Shown here piece by piece: positions 55,666 through 63,635 of a stretch of DNA of 64,000 nt. The stretch's first letter is position 1. Each line of letters starts with the position of its first letter. The notes under the pieces were generated by a model that worked only from the letters and a program-made list of their open reading frames with translations, searched no databases and was not told the DNA's origin. Origin of the DNA: Oscillospiraceae bacterium. Lineage in GTDB: Bacteria; Bacillota; Clostridia; Oscillospirales; Oscillospiraceae. Both the position numbers and the translations under genes were made by a program. The stretch lies in contig JAKSQD010000006.1 of assembly GCA_024404315.1 (NCBI GenBank), positions 1 through 64,000 on the forward strand. Direction: 5' to 3'.

Positions 55666-57384
55666 TTAATCCAGCAGGAAGTTGGTGACGGGGCTGGTAC
55701 CGGCGACCATGGGATGAACCATCTCGTCCATATCCAGCATAGCGTCAATGACAGCGGCGTGACCGGACTCCAACGCCTCCTGGAAAGCGGCTCTGAACTC
55801 GTCCACGTTGGTGACACGGTAGCCCTTCACGCCGTAAGCCTCAGCCAGCTTGACGAAATCGGGACCTCTGTCCAAGGTGGTCTGGCTGTAGCGCTTGCCA
55901 TAGATGAGGGTCTGCCACTGACGAACCATGCCCAGGGTGTGGTTATCGAAGATGATGGTGATGACGGGGATGTCATAATGCTGCACGGTTGCCAGCTCGT
56001 GGCAGTTCATGCGGAAGCAGCCGTCGCCGGTGGTGTGAACCACGACCTGGTCAGGGTTGCCCACCTTTGCGCCGAAGGCAGCGCCGTAACCGAAGCCCAT
56101 CGTACCGAAGCCGCCGGAGGTCAGCAGCTGGCCGGGACGGTTGAAGTGGAAGTACTGGCAGGACCACATCTGATGCTGGCCGACATCGGTAGCGATGATG
56201 GCGTTACCGTTGGTCAGCTCAGAGACGGTTTCGAGAATCTCGTGGGGCAGCAGCTTGTTGTCATTGTGCTCCAGGGGAGCCTCCTTCAGGGAGAGGATGG
56301 CGGTGCGCCAGGCGGAGAAATCATACTCACGGAGCATGATGCGCTCGTTCAGCAGCTCCAGAACACGGCGAGCGTCGCCGATGATGTGGTGACTGGTGAG
56401 CACGTTCTTGTCAATCTCGGAGCGGTCAATGTCGATGTGAACCACGCAGGCGTTGGGGACGAAGGTTTTCACGTCGCAGGTCACTCGGTCGGAGAAGCGG
56501 CAGCCGATGGCGATGAGCATATCACAATCGTGGCTGGCCACGTTCGAGGCGTGGTTGCCGTGCATACCAATCATGCCGGTGAAGAGGGGGTGATCGCCGG
56601 GGCAAGCGCCGCCGCCCATGACGGTGGAGGCAACCGGGCAGCCCAGCTTTTCAATAAAGCGGCGGAACTCGGGAACGGCACCCTTGCTGCGGATGACACC
56701 GCCGCCGACCAGAACCAGGGGGCGCTTGCAGTCGGAGAGCATTTCCACCAGCATAGTCACGTCGTCATGGTCAGGTTCGGGGGTCTTGAGGTCATGACCC
56801 TTGCGGGCGATGAGCTGACCGAGCTTGCCGTGGCGGTGATGCTCGCTCAGGGGCAGGGGGTTATATTCCACCATCTCGTAGGTGACGTTTTTCAGGATAT
56901 CAATCAGGACGGGGCCGGGACGACCGCTGCGGGCGATGGCAAAGGCCTCACGCATGATATCGGCCAGATCTTCACCACGGCGAACCAGATAGTTGCACTT
57001 GGTGATGGGCATGGTAATGCCGGTGATATCGACCTCCTGGAAGGAGTCCTTACCGATGAGGCTCTCACCGACATTGACGGTGAGGAACACAACGGGGGAG
57101 GAGTCCATATAAGCGGTGGCGATGCCGGTGGTCAGGTTGGTTGCGCCAGGGCCGGAGGTAGCGAAGCAAACACCCACCTTGCCGGTGGAGCGTGCATAAC
57201 CGTCAGCCGCATGAGAAGCGCCCTGCTCGTGGGCGGTCAGAATGTGACGGATTTTTTTGCTGTAGCCGTGAAGCTCAAATTCGTCGTAAATTTCCAGAAT
57301 CGTGCCGCCGGGGTAGCCGAAAACGGTATCGACACCCTGTTCCAGCAGGCATTCCATCACGACCTGAGATGCTTTCAATTTCAT
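55666..57384 (-). CDS. ilvB: Acetolactate synthase large subunit
   Basis: This 572-residue TPP enzyme has FGYPGGTILEIYDEF and EQGASHAADGYARSTGKVGV near the N-terminus (Glu activates thiamine diphosphate) and the TPP/Mg region TTGDGCFRMNCHELATV near residue 440. It joins two pyruvates to acetolactate or pyruvate and oxobutyrate to acetohydroxybutyrate. GGAGG lies 11 bases before the ATG; an earlier in-frame start six residues upstream is possible. It is the first gene of the ilv operon, behind a T-box leader. Confidence 0.96.
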   Translation of the reverse strand: MKLKASQVVMECLLEQGVDTVFGYPGGTILEIYDEFELHGYSKKIRHILTAHEQGASHAADGYARSTGKVGVCFATSGPGATNLTTGIATAYMDSSPVVFLTVNVGESLIGKDSFQEVDITGITMPITKCNYLVRRGEDLADIMREAFAIARSGRPGPVLIDILKNVTYEMVEYNPLPLSEHHRHGKLGQLIARKGHDLKTPEPDHDDVTMLVEMLSDCKRPLVLVGGGVIRSKGAVPEFRRFIEKLGCPVASTVMGGGACPGDHPLFTGMIGMHGNHASNVASHDCDMLIAIGCRFSDRVTCDVKTFVPNACVVHIDIDRSEIDKNVLTSHHIIGDARRVLELLNERIMLREYDFSAWRTAILSLKEAPLEHNDNKLLPHEILETVSELTNGNAIIATDVGQHQMWSCQYFHFNRPGQLLTSGGFGTMGFGYGAAFGAKVGNPDQVVVHTTGDGCFRMNCHELATVQHYDIPVITIIFDNHTLGMVRQWQTLIYGKRYSQTTLDRGPDFVKLAEAYGVKGYRVTNVDEFRAAFQEALESGHAAVIDAMLDMDEMVHPMVAGTSPVTNFLLD

Positions 57385-57502
57385 CGTATGGGATACCTCC
57401 ATTTATTTGGTCTCTTGAGAAGGAGAAAGGCAGAAAAGAACCTTTTTTTCTCTTATTCGTGCGTCAAATTGGTCAAACGAGGAACCGGACGGCATGGGGC
57501 AA

Positions 57503-57770
57503 TAAAAAACGCCCCGCCCCTTAAACTAGGACGAAGCCCATTACTCCGTGGTACCACCTAACATTCATGAAAGAACTGCAAACTCTGAGCACTCCCATGC
57601 ACTCGTTCCCCAATAACGAGGGGGGCCGTCTCCGCTTAGTGACCGAAGCGTTCTGCGGAGCCGCTCACAGGTGACTTTCCGGCTGAACCTTGGAGGCGCT
57701 TTCAGCGTTTACGCCCTCTCTGAACCGTGGTATGGAACCGGACTTTCCTGTTCACTGCGTTTGATGCTGT
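57503..57770 (-). promoter_or_regulatory. T-box riboswitch of the ilv operon, possibly valine-specific
   Basis: The minus strand carries the T-box AGGTGGTACCACGG (57546-57559), a Stem I distal loop with CAGAGAGG, and a terminator (GGGGCGGGGCGTTTTTT at the low-coordinate end). In the specifier region GGAAAGTCACC the codon GTC is followed by A, which suggests tRNA(Val). The T-box UGGU would pair with a tRNA ending ACCA, as tRNA(Val) does. Uncharged tRNA would let the operon be transcribed. The amino acid assignment is by eye. Confidence 0.9.
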
Positions 57771-57775
57771 GTCCT

Positions 57776-57804
57776 ATCATAACAGCGGTTTTTCGGTTTG
57801 TCAA
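57776..57804 (-). promoter_or_regulatory. Promoter of the ilv operon
   Basis: Minus strand TTGACA (57799-57804), a 17-base spacer, and TATGAT (57776-57781). Confidence 0.9.
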
Positions 57805-57964
57805 GTACTGCCCTGTCAAAAAACTCTCTAAAAATATGGAGAATTTGCCACGTTTTTCGGTCAGGGAATGGAAAGGAACTGGATTTCATGACGAATTGAC
57901 AAAGACAGTCAAATAGATTGACAAAATGTGCATTTTGGAAAAAGAAAGGCGAAAAGCATAACCA

Positions 57965-57993
57965 TTGCAAATGGAAAAACTTTATGGTAAACT
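57965..57993 (+). promoter_or_regulatory. Promoter of birA
   Basis: TTGCAA (57965-57970), a 17-base spacer, and TAAACT (57988-57993), about 30 bases before the start codon. Confidence 0.65.
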
Positions 57994-58024
57994 GAGGATA
58001 ACTCAAAAAGGAGAGAACACCATC

Positions 58025-59020
58025 ATGAGCAAAGAGAAGATCCTTTCCATTCTGCGGCAGAACCCAGAGGATTTTACTTCCGGCGAAGCGATCAGCAAAG
58101 AACTGGGCATTTCCCGGGCGGCGGTATCCAAATCGGTCAACGTCCTGCGTCAGGATGGGTATGAGATCGAGGCGATTACCCGGCGGGGCTATCGGCTGAT
58201 TGCCGGGCCGGATCTTCTGACCAAGGGAGAAATCATTCCTTGGCTGCGGGTGGAGCACATTGCCGCCAAGCTGGAATGCTTTGAGAGCATTGATTCCACC
58301 AACAATTATTTGAAACGAAACGCCATGCAAACCCCGTCGGGAACCGCTGTGATTGCCAACGAGCAAACCGGAGGCCGTGGCCGTTTGGGGCGTTCCTTCC
58401 AGTCTCCGCCCGACAGCGGAATTTATATGAGTGTGCTGGTTCGCCCCAACCTTCCTCCCGTTCAGGCGCTGAATCTGACGGCGTTTGTAGCCGTGGCCGT
58501 CTGCGAGGGCATCGAGGCCGCTACCGGACTCCGCCCCGAAATCAAGTGGACCAATGATATTGTGCTCAATCGCCGGAAAATCTGTGGCATTCTCACGGAA
58601 ATGTCGATTGAAGGAGAGAGCGGAGCGCTCCAGCACATTATCACCGGCATCGGCATCAACGTCAACCAGAGAGAAACGGATTTCCCCGAGGATATCCGGG
58701 AGATTGCCGGTTCCATTGCGATGGCGGCGGGCAAACCAATTTCCCGTGGCCGTTTGGCGGCGGAAATTCTCAACGCTTTGGATCGCATGTATACCGCATG
58801 GCTCAACGGCGGCGAGGATTACCTGGAACGCTATCGCTCTCGCTGCCTGACGGTGGGAAAACAGGTGCGCTTAATCCGTGCCGACGGTTCCACCCAGCCA
58901 GCAGAAGCCATTGCTGTGGCGGATGATTTTGGTCTGGTGGTGCGTCACCCCGACGGACGGGAAGAGACCGTCACTTCCGGTGAAGTGAGCGTTCGGGGTC
59001 TCTGGGGGTATGTGGATTGA
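58025..59020 (+). CDS. birA: Biotin-protein ligase / biotin repressor
   Basis: This 331-residue protein has an N-terminal helix-turn-helix (SGEAISKELGISRAAVSKSVN, residues 19-40). The ligase domain carries GGRGRLGRSFQSP and KWTNDIVLNRRKICGILTE, the biotin and ATP motifs. It attaches biotin to carrier proteins and, with the DNA-binding domain, can repress biotin genes. AAAGGAG precedes the chosen ATG. Its TGA overlaps the start of the K+ channel gene. Its most evident partner in the window is the decarboxylase BCCP at 11480-11869. Confidence 0.95.
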   Translation: MSKEKILSILRQNPEDFTSGEAISKELGISRAAVSKSVNVLRQDGYEIEAITRRGYRLIAGPDLLTKGEIIPWLRVEHIAAKLECFESIDSTNNYLKRNAMQTPSGTAVIANEQTGGRGRLGRSFQSPPDSGIYMSVLVRPNLPPVQALNLTAFVAVAVCEGIEAATGLRPEIKWTNDIVLNRRKICGILTEMSIEGESGALQHIITGIGINVNQRETDFPEDIREIAGSIAMAAGKPISRGRLAAEILNALDRMYTAWLNGGEDYLERYRSRCLTVGKQVRLIRADGSTQPAEAIAVADDFGLVVRHPDGREETVTSGEVSVRGLWGYVD

Positions 59021-59781
59021 ACGGGAGCGATTGGTACACCGCCCTTAGCGTGGGGCTTTATGGCCTGCGCAAGCGGATTTTTGAAATCGTGGAGCACTGT
59101 GAAGACGACGACCCCGTCAGTCAATGCTATGACCGGCTGTTGATTCTGTGTATTTTTTGCAGCATTTTGCCCCTTTGCTTCAAGGGGGAGAGCGAGATGC
59201 TGGACGCAATGGATCATGCGGCGGTGAATATGTTCATTGTGGACTATTTTCTGCGCTGGCTGACGGCGGATTTCAGAAAACCCAGCTATCATGGAGCGGC
59301 CTTCTTTTATTATCCCATCGGCTTTATGGCGATTCTGGATGTAGTGTCGGTTTTGCCCTCCCTGATTGTGCTCAATCCCGGCTGGAAGGTCATGCGCCTG
59401 CTTCGGCTCTCCCGCAGCCTTCGAGCAATCCGCCTGTTCCGCTACAGCAAGGGCTTTCGGGTCATCGCCGTGGCGGTGAAGAAGGAAAAACAGGCGCTGG
59501 AAGCCGTGCTGTGGATGGCCATTGCTTACATTTTTGTTTCCGCCTTGGTGATGTTCTCGGTGGAGCCAGGGAGCTTTCATAGCTTTTTTGATGCAGTATA
59601 CTGGTCTGTCGTGACGCTGACCACTGTGGGCTATGGCGATGTGTACCCCGTCACCGATATTGGGCGGCTGGTGAGTATGCTTTCCTCTCTGGTGGGAATC
59701 GCCATTATAGCCCTGCCCACAGGTATCATGACGGCGGGCTTTATGAGCGAGCTGCAAAACCACATCGGAGACGACGAGTGA
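59017..59781 (+). CDS. Voltage-gated-type potassium channel
   Basis: This 254-residue protein has six membrane helices. The selectivity filter TTVGYGD lies near residue 206. The S4-like helix has Arg or Lys at every third place (RLLRLSRSLRAIRLFRYSKG, about 125-146). It resembles the bacterial Kv channels of the VIC superfamily and lacks a visible RCK domain. The start is a TTG in GGATTGAACGG that overlaps the birA stop by 4 bases, so the two genes are translationally coupled. Why a channel is tied to birA is unknown. Confidence 0.88.
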   Translation: MNGSDWYTALSVGLYGLRKRIFEIVEHCEDDDPVSQCYDRLLILCIFCSILPLCFKGESEMLDAMDHAAVNMFIVDYFLRWLTADFRKPSYHGAAFFYYPIGFMAILDVVSVLPSLIVLNPGWKVMRLLRLSRSLRAIRLFRYSKGFRVIAVAVKKEKQALEAVLWMAIAYIFVSALVMFSVEPGSFHSFFDAVYWSVVTLTTVGYGDVYPVTDIGRLVSMLSSLVGIAIIALPTGIMTAGFMSELQNHIGDDE

Positions 59782-59832
59782 GAGACACCCTTTCGGACGA
59801 TAACGATTGATTGTGAAATATGGTGATGATAC

Positions 59833-60381
59833 ATGACGAGAAGTGAGTTAAAAGAAACCATTCAAGCGGATTCCAGATTCTGGATGGAATTTTCTAAAAA
59901 AGATCATATCAAAATGTTTCTGACAAGAGACCATTTTTATCTCATCCGTAAGTATATGAAGTTTTTGAGAAAAGAGGAGTATTACAGAGCGCTTTCTCAA
60001 AAAGGCAGAGTGGGAGCCAAGCTTTTGGAATTGCTGTACGCAACAAGGAAAAATAGGCTGGGCAATTGCTTGGGCTTCTATATTCAACCCTTCTCCATCG
60101 GAAAGGGAACGGTCATTTTTCATCATGGCAGCATTATCATCAATGGTAACGCATCTATAGGAGAATATTGCCGACTGCATGGCAACAATTGCATTGGGAA
60201 CAATGGCAGCTCTCCCGACTCTCCTCAGATTGGCGATAATGTTGAAATTGGTTACGGGGCAGTTGTCATCGGCAATGTAAAGATTGCGAACGATGTTAAA
60301 ATTGGCGCAGGCGCAGTCGTTGTCAAGGATTGTCTCGTGGAAGGTGCCACTTTGGTGGGCGTTCCAGCAAAAATGATTTGA
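59833..60381 (+). CDS. Hexapeptide-repeat acyltransferase, CysE/serine O-acetyltransferase-like
   Basis: This 182-residue protein has a helical N-terminal 70 residues followed by a left-handed beta-helix of hexapeptide repeats (IIINGNASIGEYCRLHGNN, PQIGDNVEIGYGAVVIGNV, IGAGAVVVKDCLVEGATLVG). It ends GVPAKMI, the typical closing motif. It resembles serine acetyltransferases and capsule O-acetyltransferases; the substrate cannot be told. It is clearly richer in A and T than its neighbours, which suggests recent transfer. GGTGATGATAC precedes the ATG. Confidence 0.82.
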   Translation: MTRSELKETIQADSRFWMEFSKKDHIKMFLTRDHFYLIRKYMKFLRKEEYYRALSQKGRVGAKLLELLYATRKNRLGNCLGFYIQPFSIGKGTVIFHHGSIIINGNASIGEYCRLHGNNCIGNNGSSPDSPQIGDNVEIGYGAVVIGNVKIANDVKIGAGAVVVKDCLVEGATLVGVPAKMI

Positions 60382-60487
60382 ACGAGAGCTTCTTTTTGAC
60401 AACAACAAACTTTCTATTCAGAGCAAAACGGGACTGAAACGTGGTGTGTAAACTGCGGGTCAGTCCGTTTTGATTTTTACCAAAAAG

Positions 60488-60513
60488 AAAAGAGCCAGAA
60501 ACTCGGCTCTTTT
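60488..60513. terminator. Bidirectional terminator, overlapping the XRE stop codon
   Basis: AAAAGAGCC (60488-60496) pairs with GGCTCTTTT (60505-60513) around an 8-base loop. The minus-strand XRE gene stops within it. Confidence 0.82.
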
Positions 60514-60715
60514 AAGGGGTGGGGGAACGCCCCAGCAGATAATCCACGCTGACACCATAAAAATCTGCCAGCTTAATGAGGGTTTCCGCTGTCAGCTCAA
60601 TGATACCATTTTCATATTGAGAATAGGTGTTTTGTGACACATTCAATACATTTGCCAGCTCACGCTGTTTATAGTCATGGTCTTCCCGCAGTGCACGGAT
60701 ATTTGGAAATAGCAT
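60512..60715 (-). CDS. Small XRE-family (Cro/CI-type) regulator
   Basis: This 67-residue protein is a single helix-turn-helix domain: IRALREDHDYKQRELANVL, then NVSQNTYSQYENG for the recognition helix, and LIKLADFYGVSVDYLLGRS. Single-domain XRE proteins act as repressors of neighbouring genes. GAGGT lies 6 bases before the ATG. It faces away from the secreted Fn3 protein gene at 60839, and a perfect palindrome sits in that gene's promoter. Confidence 0.9.
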   Translation of the reverse strand: MLFPNIRALREDHDYKQRELANVLNVSQNTYSQYENGIIELTAETLIKLADFYGVSVDYLLGRSPTP

Positions 60716-60757
60716 GGAATTACCTCAAAAAGATGATAACCATTTGTTCTACTGGCA

Positions 60758-60786
60758 TTGACTTTTATCTGAAATACAGATAAAAT
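60758..60786 (+). promoter_or_regulatory. Promoter of the secreted Fn3 protein with embedded palindrome
   Basis: TTGACT (60758-60763), a 17-base spacer, and TAAAAT (60781-60786). The spacer is almost entirely the perfect inverted repeat TTTTATCTG-N5-CAGATAAAA (60763-60785), a likely operator for the divergent XRE regulator. Confidence 0.85.
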
Positions 60787-60838
60787 ATCCCATATCACGA
60801 CAGACAGGATGCTGTCGAAAGAAAGGAGTCAATCTGAT

Positions 60839-61534
60839 ATGAAAAACAAAATGAGACGGCTTTCGGCCTTCCTGATGGCGCTGCTCATGAGCGTGACGCT
60901 CTTCTCGGGCACTGCTTCTGCCGCTGCCGGAACCACTGTGGCGCTTCCCGCCGCCGTGACCAATCTGACCGATCTCTGCAAGCCCGCTCCTCTGCTCTTG
61001 AAGAAAGTCACCGTCAAGGCAACCAGTATCACGGAGCTCAAGGCCAGCAGCAAAAAAACCATTACGGTCAAGTGGGAGAAGGTTTCCTCCGTTGCTGGCT
61101 ACGAGGTGCAGTACGCAACCGCCAGCGACTTTGCCAAGGCAGAGAAGGTCAAAACAACCAAAACCAGCTGCACCATTTCCAAGCTGAAAGCCGGAAGCAA
61201 GTATTATGTTCGTGTCAGAGCCTATAAAAAGTCCGACGGAAAGACGGTTTATTCCGCTTGGAGCAAGAAAAAGAGCGTGACGGTTCCAAAGGCAAAAACC
61301 ACGAGCTCCTCCTCTGGCTCCTCCTCCGGTTCTTCTTCTAGCTCCTCTTCTGGTTCCTCCTCTAGCTCTTCTTCCTCTTCTTCCCAGTCTGATACGGTGT
61401 ATATCACCGATACGGGAGACAAGTACCACACAGGAAGCTGCCGCTATCTGAAAAAGAGCAAGATTCAAACTACCAAGAAAAAAGCAAAGAGTGCCGGTTA
61501 TACGCCCTGCTCGGTATGTAAGCCTGGAAAATAA
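60839..61534 (+). CDS. Secreted Fn3 protein with Ser-rich linker and small Cys/His domain
   Basis: This 231-residue protein has a signal peptide (residues 1-31, ending TASA). It carries one fibronectin type III-like domain (ITVKWEKVSSVAGYEVQYAT, about 70-150). A linker of Ser and Gly (about 155-185) follows. The C-terminal domain has GDKYHTGSCRYLKKSKI and GYTPCSVCKPG, with one His and three Cys that could bind zinc, as in small Ada-like zinc domains seen in Firmicutes. GGAG lies 10 bases before the ATG. A strong terminator follows. Confidence 0.82.
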   Translation: MKNKMRRLSAFLMALLMSVTLFSGTASAAAGTTVALPAAVTNLTDLCKPAPLLLKKVTVKATSITELKASSKKTITVKWEKVSSVAGYEVQYATASDFAKAEKVKTTKTSCTISKLKAGSKYYVRVRAYKKSDGKTVYSAWSKKKSVTVPKAKTTSSSSGSSSGSSSSSSSGSSSSSSSSSSQSDTVYITDTGDKYHTGSCRYLKKSKIQTTKKKAKSAGYTPCSVCKPGK

Positions 61535-61552
61535 CCAATCAGAATCAAACGC

Positions 61553-61591
61553 AACAGGTTTGGAAGGTATCGCTTTCCAAGCCTGTTTTTT
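61553..61591 (+). terminator. Terminator of the secreted Fn3 protein gene
   Basis: ACAGG-TTTGGAA pairs with TTCCAA-CCTGT, followed by TTTTTT. Confidence 0.85.
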
Positions 61592-61629
61592 GTCCCGAAA
61601 TCCCTTTTTGCAAGGCTTCAAAGAAAAAA

Positions 61630-61708
61630 GAAAGGTCTGGAAGGAGCCTCTTTCGTTGCGGCGGATGCCGTGTTCCCCAATGGGGAAGCGAGATTCTTTC
61701 CAGACCTT
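61630..61708. terminator. Long hairpin, probable terminator of mreB
   Basis: AAGGTCTGGAA and TTCCAGACCTT pair across about 55 bases that contain an inner GTTCCCC/GGGGAAG hairpin. On the minus strand a T-rich run follows, so it could end mreB transcripts. Confidence 0.5.
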
Positions 61709-61769
61709 ATCATTCGGTGATGATTCTATTTCAATTCTGAGAGTGTTAGTTTCAAAGAGGGTTGGAATG

Positions 61770-62000
61770 CTGCTTCACTCCTCCGTCACGGCTTACGCCG
61801 TGCCACTGTTGATAAAGTGCGGCTTCGCCGTTTTCTCTGTTTTCGGCTAAAATGCGTTACTAACGCATTTTGCAAGCTTACGCTTGCCGCCGAAACTCCT
61901 GTTAGGGGAGGCATTTTTTCTCTCACCCTACAAACGCAAAAGAGGGAAGTTCTGTCCCCCCTAGCAGGGGGGATGTCGGCGTTAGCTGACAGGGGGGGTG
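61770..62000. repeat. Cluster of short palindromes between the Fn3 and mreB genes
   Basis: Several perfect small hairpins follow one another: CACGGC-TTAC-GCCGTG, AATGCGTTACTAACGCATT, GCAAGC-TTAC-GCTTGC and CCCCCC-TAGCA-GGGGGG. They look like degenerate copies of a dispersed palindromic repeat of the kind common in Oscillospiraceae. No gene is seen. Confidence 0.5.
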
Positions 62001-62037
62001 ACTCCAACAGATAACACCCCATTTTCTTACTGTTCTC

Positions 62038-63066
62038 TTAGCCGTTCATCTGCTTGCGGCGGGACAGGTTCATGGTACCGTCCTGCATGGAAGCCAGATC
62101 GTCCAGGCTCTTGCCAGTGCCGTATGCAACGCAGGAGATTGCATCGTTGGCCACACGGGTTTCAATGCCGGTGTGAGATTCAATCAGCTTGTCAAAGCCC
62201 CAGACCAGAGAGCCGCCGCCGGTCATAACAATGCCGTTGGTGGAGATATCGGCCACCAGCTCGGGGGGAGTACGCTCCAGCACGCTGTGGATGGCTTCCA
62301 GAATGCGCTGAGTAGGCTCCTCGAAGGCTTCAATCATCTCAGAGGAGGAAACCTCGAAGGTGCGGGGCAGGCCGGTCATCAAGTCACGACCCTTAATCTC
62401 CACAATCTGCTCCTCATCACGGGGGAAGACGCAGCCAATCTTCATCTTGAGCTCTTCGGCGGTACGCTCACCAATGAGCACATTGTGCTTGCGGCGAATG
62501 TACTTGACAACAGCGTCATTGAACTGGTCGCCAGCCACCTTAATGGAGTCGGACTCAACCACGCCGGAAAGGGAGATAACAGCCACATCAGTGGTACCGC
62601 CGCCGATATCGACGATCATATGACCGTCGGGCTTGGCAATGTCGATGCCAGCGCCGATGGCTGCTGCAACGGGCTCTTCAATCAGGTAGACCTTGCGAGC
62701 GCCAGCCTGGATGCCTGCGTCGATGACAGCACGCTCTTCGACCTCGGTGATACCGGAGGGAACGCAGATGACCAGACGGGGCTTGAAGAAGTGGACGGGA
62801 GCGACCTTGCGCAGGAACTCACGCAGCATACGCTCCGTCATATCATAGTCAGAGATAACGCCCTCACGCAGGGGACGCATGGCGACAATGTTGCCGGGGG
62901 TGCGGCCCAGCATATTCTGTGCTTCGCTGCCGACCTTCAGCAACTTGCCGGTGTTCTTATCAATCGCCACGACAGAGGGCTCCTGGAGGACGACGCCTTT
63001 GCCCTTGACGTAGACCAGAATGGAAGCGGTACCCAGATCGATACCAATATCCTTTGCAACGCTCAT
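62038..63066 (-). CDS. mreB: Rod shape-determining protein, MreB/Mbl family
   Basis: This 342-residue actin-like ATPase begins MSVAKDIGIDLGTASILVYV with the phosphate-1 loop, then has VDIGGGTTDVAVISLSG for phosphate-2 and GIVMTGGGSLVWGFDKLI for the adenosine motif. It polymerises along the membrane and guides cell-wall synthesis. MreC and MreD are not adjacent here, so it could be an Mbl- or MreBH-type paralogue. It has its own promoter about 120 bases upstream. Confidence 0.95.
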   Translation of the reverse strand: MSVAKDIGIDLGTASILVYVKGKGVVLQEPSVVAIDKNTGKLLKVGSEAQNMLGRTPGNIVAMRPLREGVISDYDMTERMLREFLRKVAPVHFFKPRLVICVPSGITEVEERAVIDAGIQAGARKVYLIEEPVAAAIGAGIDIAKPDGHMIVDIGGGTTDVAVISLSGVVESDSIKVAGDQFNDAVVKYIRRKHNVLIGERTAEELKMKIGCVFPRDEEQIVEIKGRDLMTGLPRTFEVSSSEMIEAFEEPTQRILEAIHSVLERTPPELVADISTNGIVMTGGGSLVWGFDKLIESHTGIETRVANDAISCVAYGTGKSLDDLASMQDGTMNLSRRKQMNG

Positions 63067-63183
63067 ATTTTTTTCCTCACTTCAGATAAAAAGTTGATTC
63101 TAAAAAGGTTGTAATAGCCTGAGTTGTTCTTTCAAAAGAAGCGCAAAAAAAGGCAAAATACACCTACGCAGTCTTCTGAATCT

Positions 63184-63212
63184 ATTATAGCCGTTTGAAC
63201 CTGTTTTTTCAA
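63184..63212 (-). promoter_or_regulatory. Promoter of mreB
   Basis: Minus strand TTGAAA (63207-63212), a 17-base spacer, and TATAAT (63184-63189). Confidence 0.85.
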
Positions 63213-63329
63213 CGGGTATCACCAGGTTTTTTTGAGAATTTTAGCCGCTGTGGGCAAAATTTTTTGAACGTTATCACAAAAACCGGTTGAAAAAGAGGAT
63301 AAAAAAATACAGCGAGAGGGAATCGGAGA

Positions 63330-63635
63330 TCAGATTGCACCGGTCAGCTTCAATTGCTGACAACCGTTTTTCAGCAGAACCTCTTCAGCACCCCGGGCGG
63401 CAACGCAATAACGCTCCTCGGAAGTGGGCGTGGGCAGGATGGGCTGGTGATAAAGGTCATAAAGCGTCAGACGGCGCAGGACTTCCGTCAGAGCCATGCG
63501 ATAGGCTCGGCCAAGACCCAGCTCTTCCGCCTCACTGAAACTGACACCACAAATATGAGACACGATGTCCTCAGCTTCTCTGTGATATGTGGCGGACTGC
63601 TGCTCGTCATATAACAAATGTGATATGATGCTCAT
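63330..63635 (-). CDS. Small conserved-looking hypothetical protein
   Basis: This 101-residue protein starts MSIISHLLYDEQQSATYHRE. GGAGG lies 8 bases before the ATG, and an extended -10 (TGTTATAAT, 63700-63708) lies further upstream, so it is probably expressed. It is mostly helical and includes EAEELGLGRAYRMALTEVLRR. No family was recognised. A much longer in-frame extension upstream runs through AT-rich sequence and is not used. Confidence 0.6.
   Translation of the reverse strand: MSIISHLLYDEQQSATYHREAEDIVSHICGVSFSEAEELGLGRAYRMALTEVLRRLTLYDLYHQPILPTPTSEERYCVAARGAEEVLLKNGCQQLKLTGAI

Noticed and set aside
61786..62022. ORFs within the palindrome cluster near mreB
   Set aside because: They are built from hairpin sequence and lack start signals.
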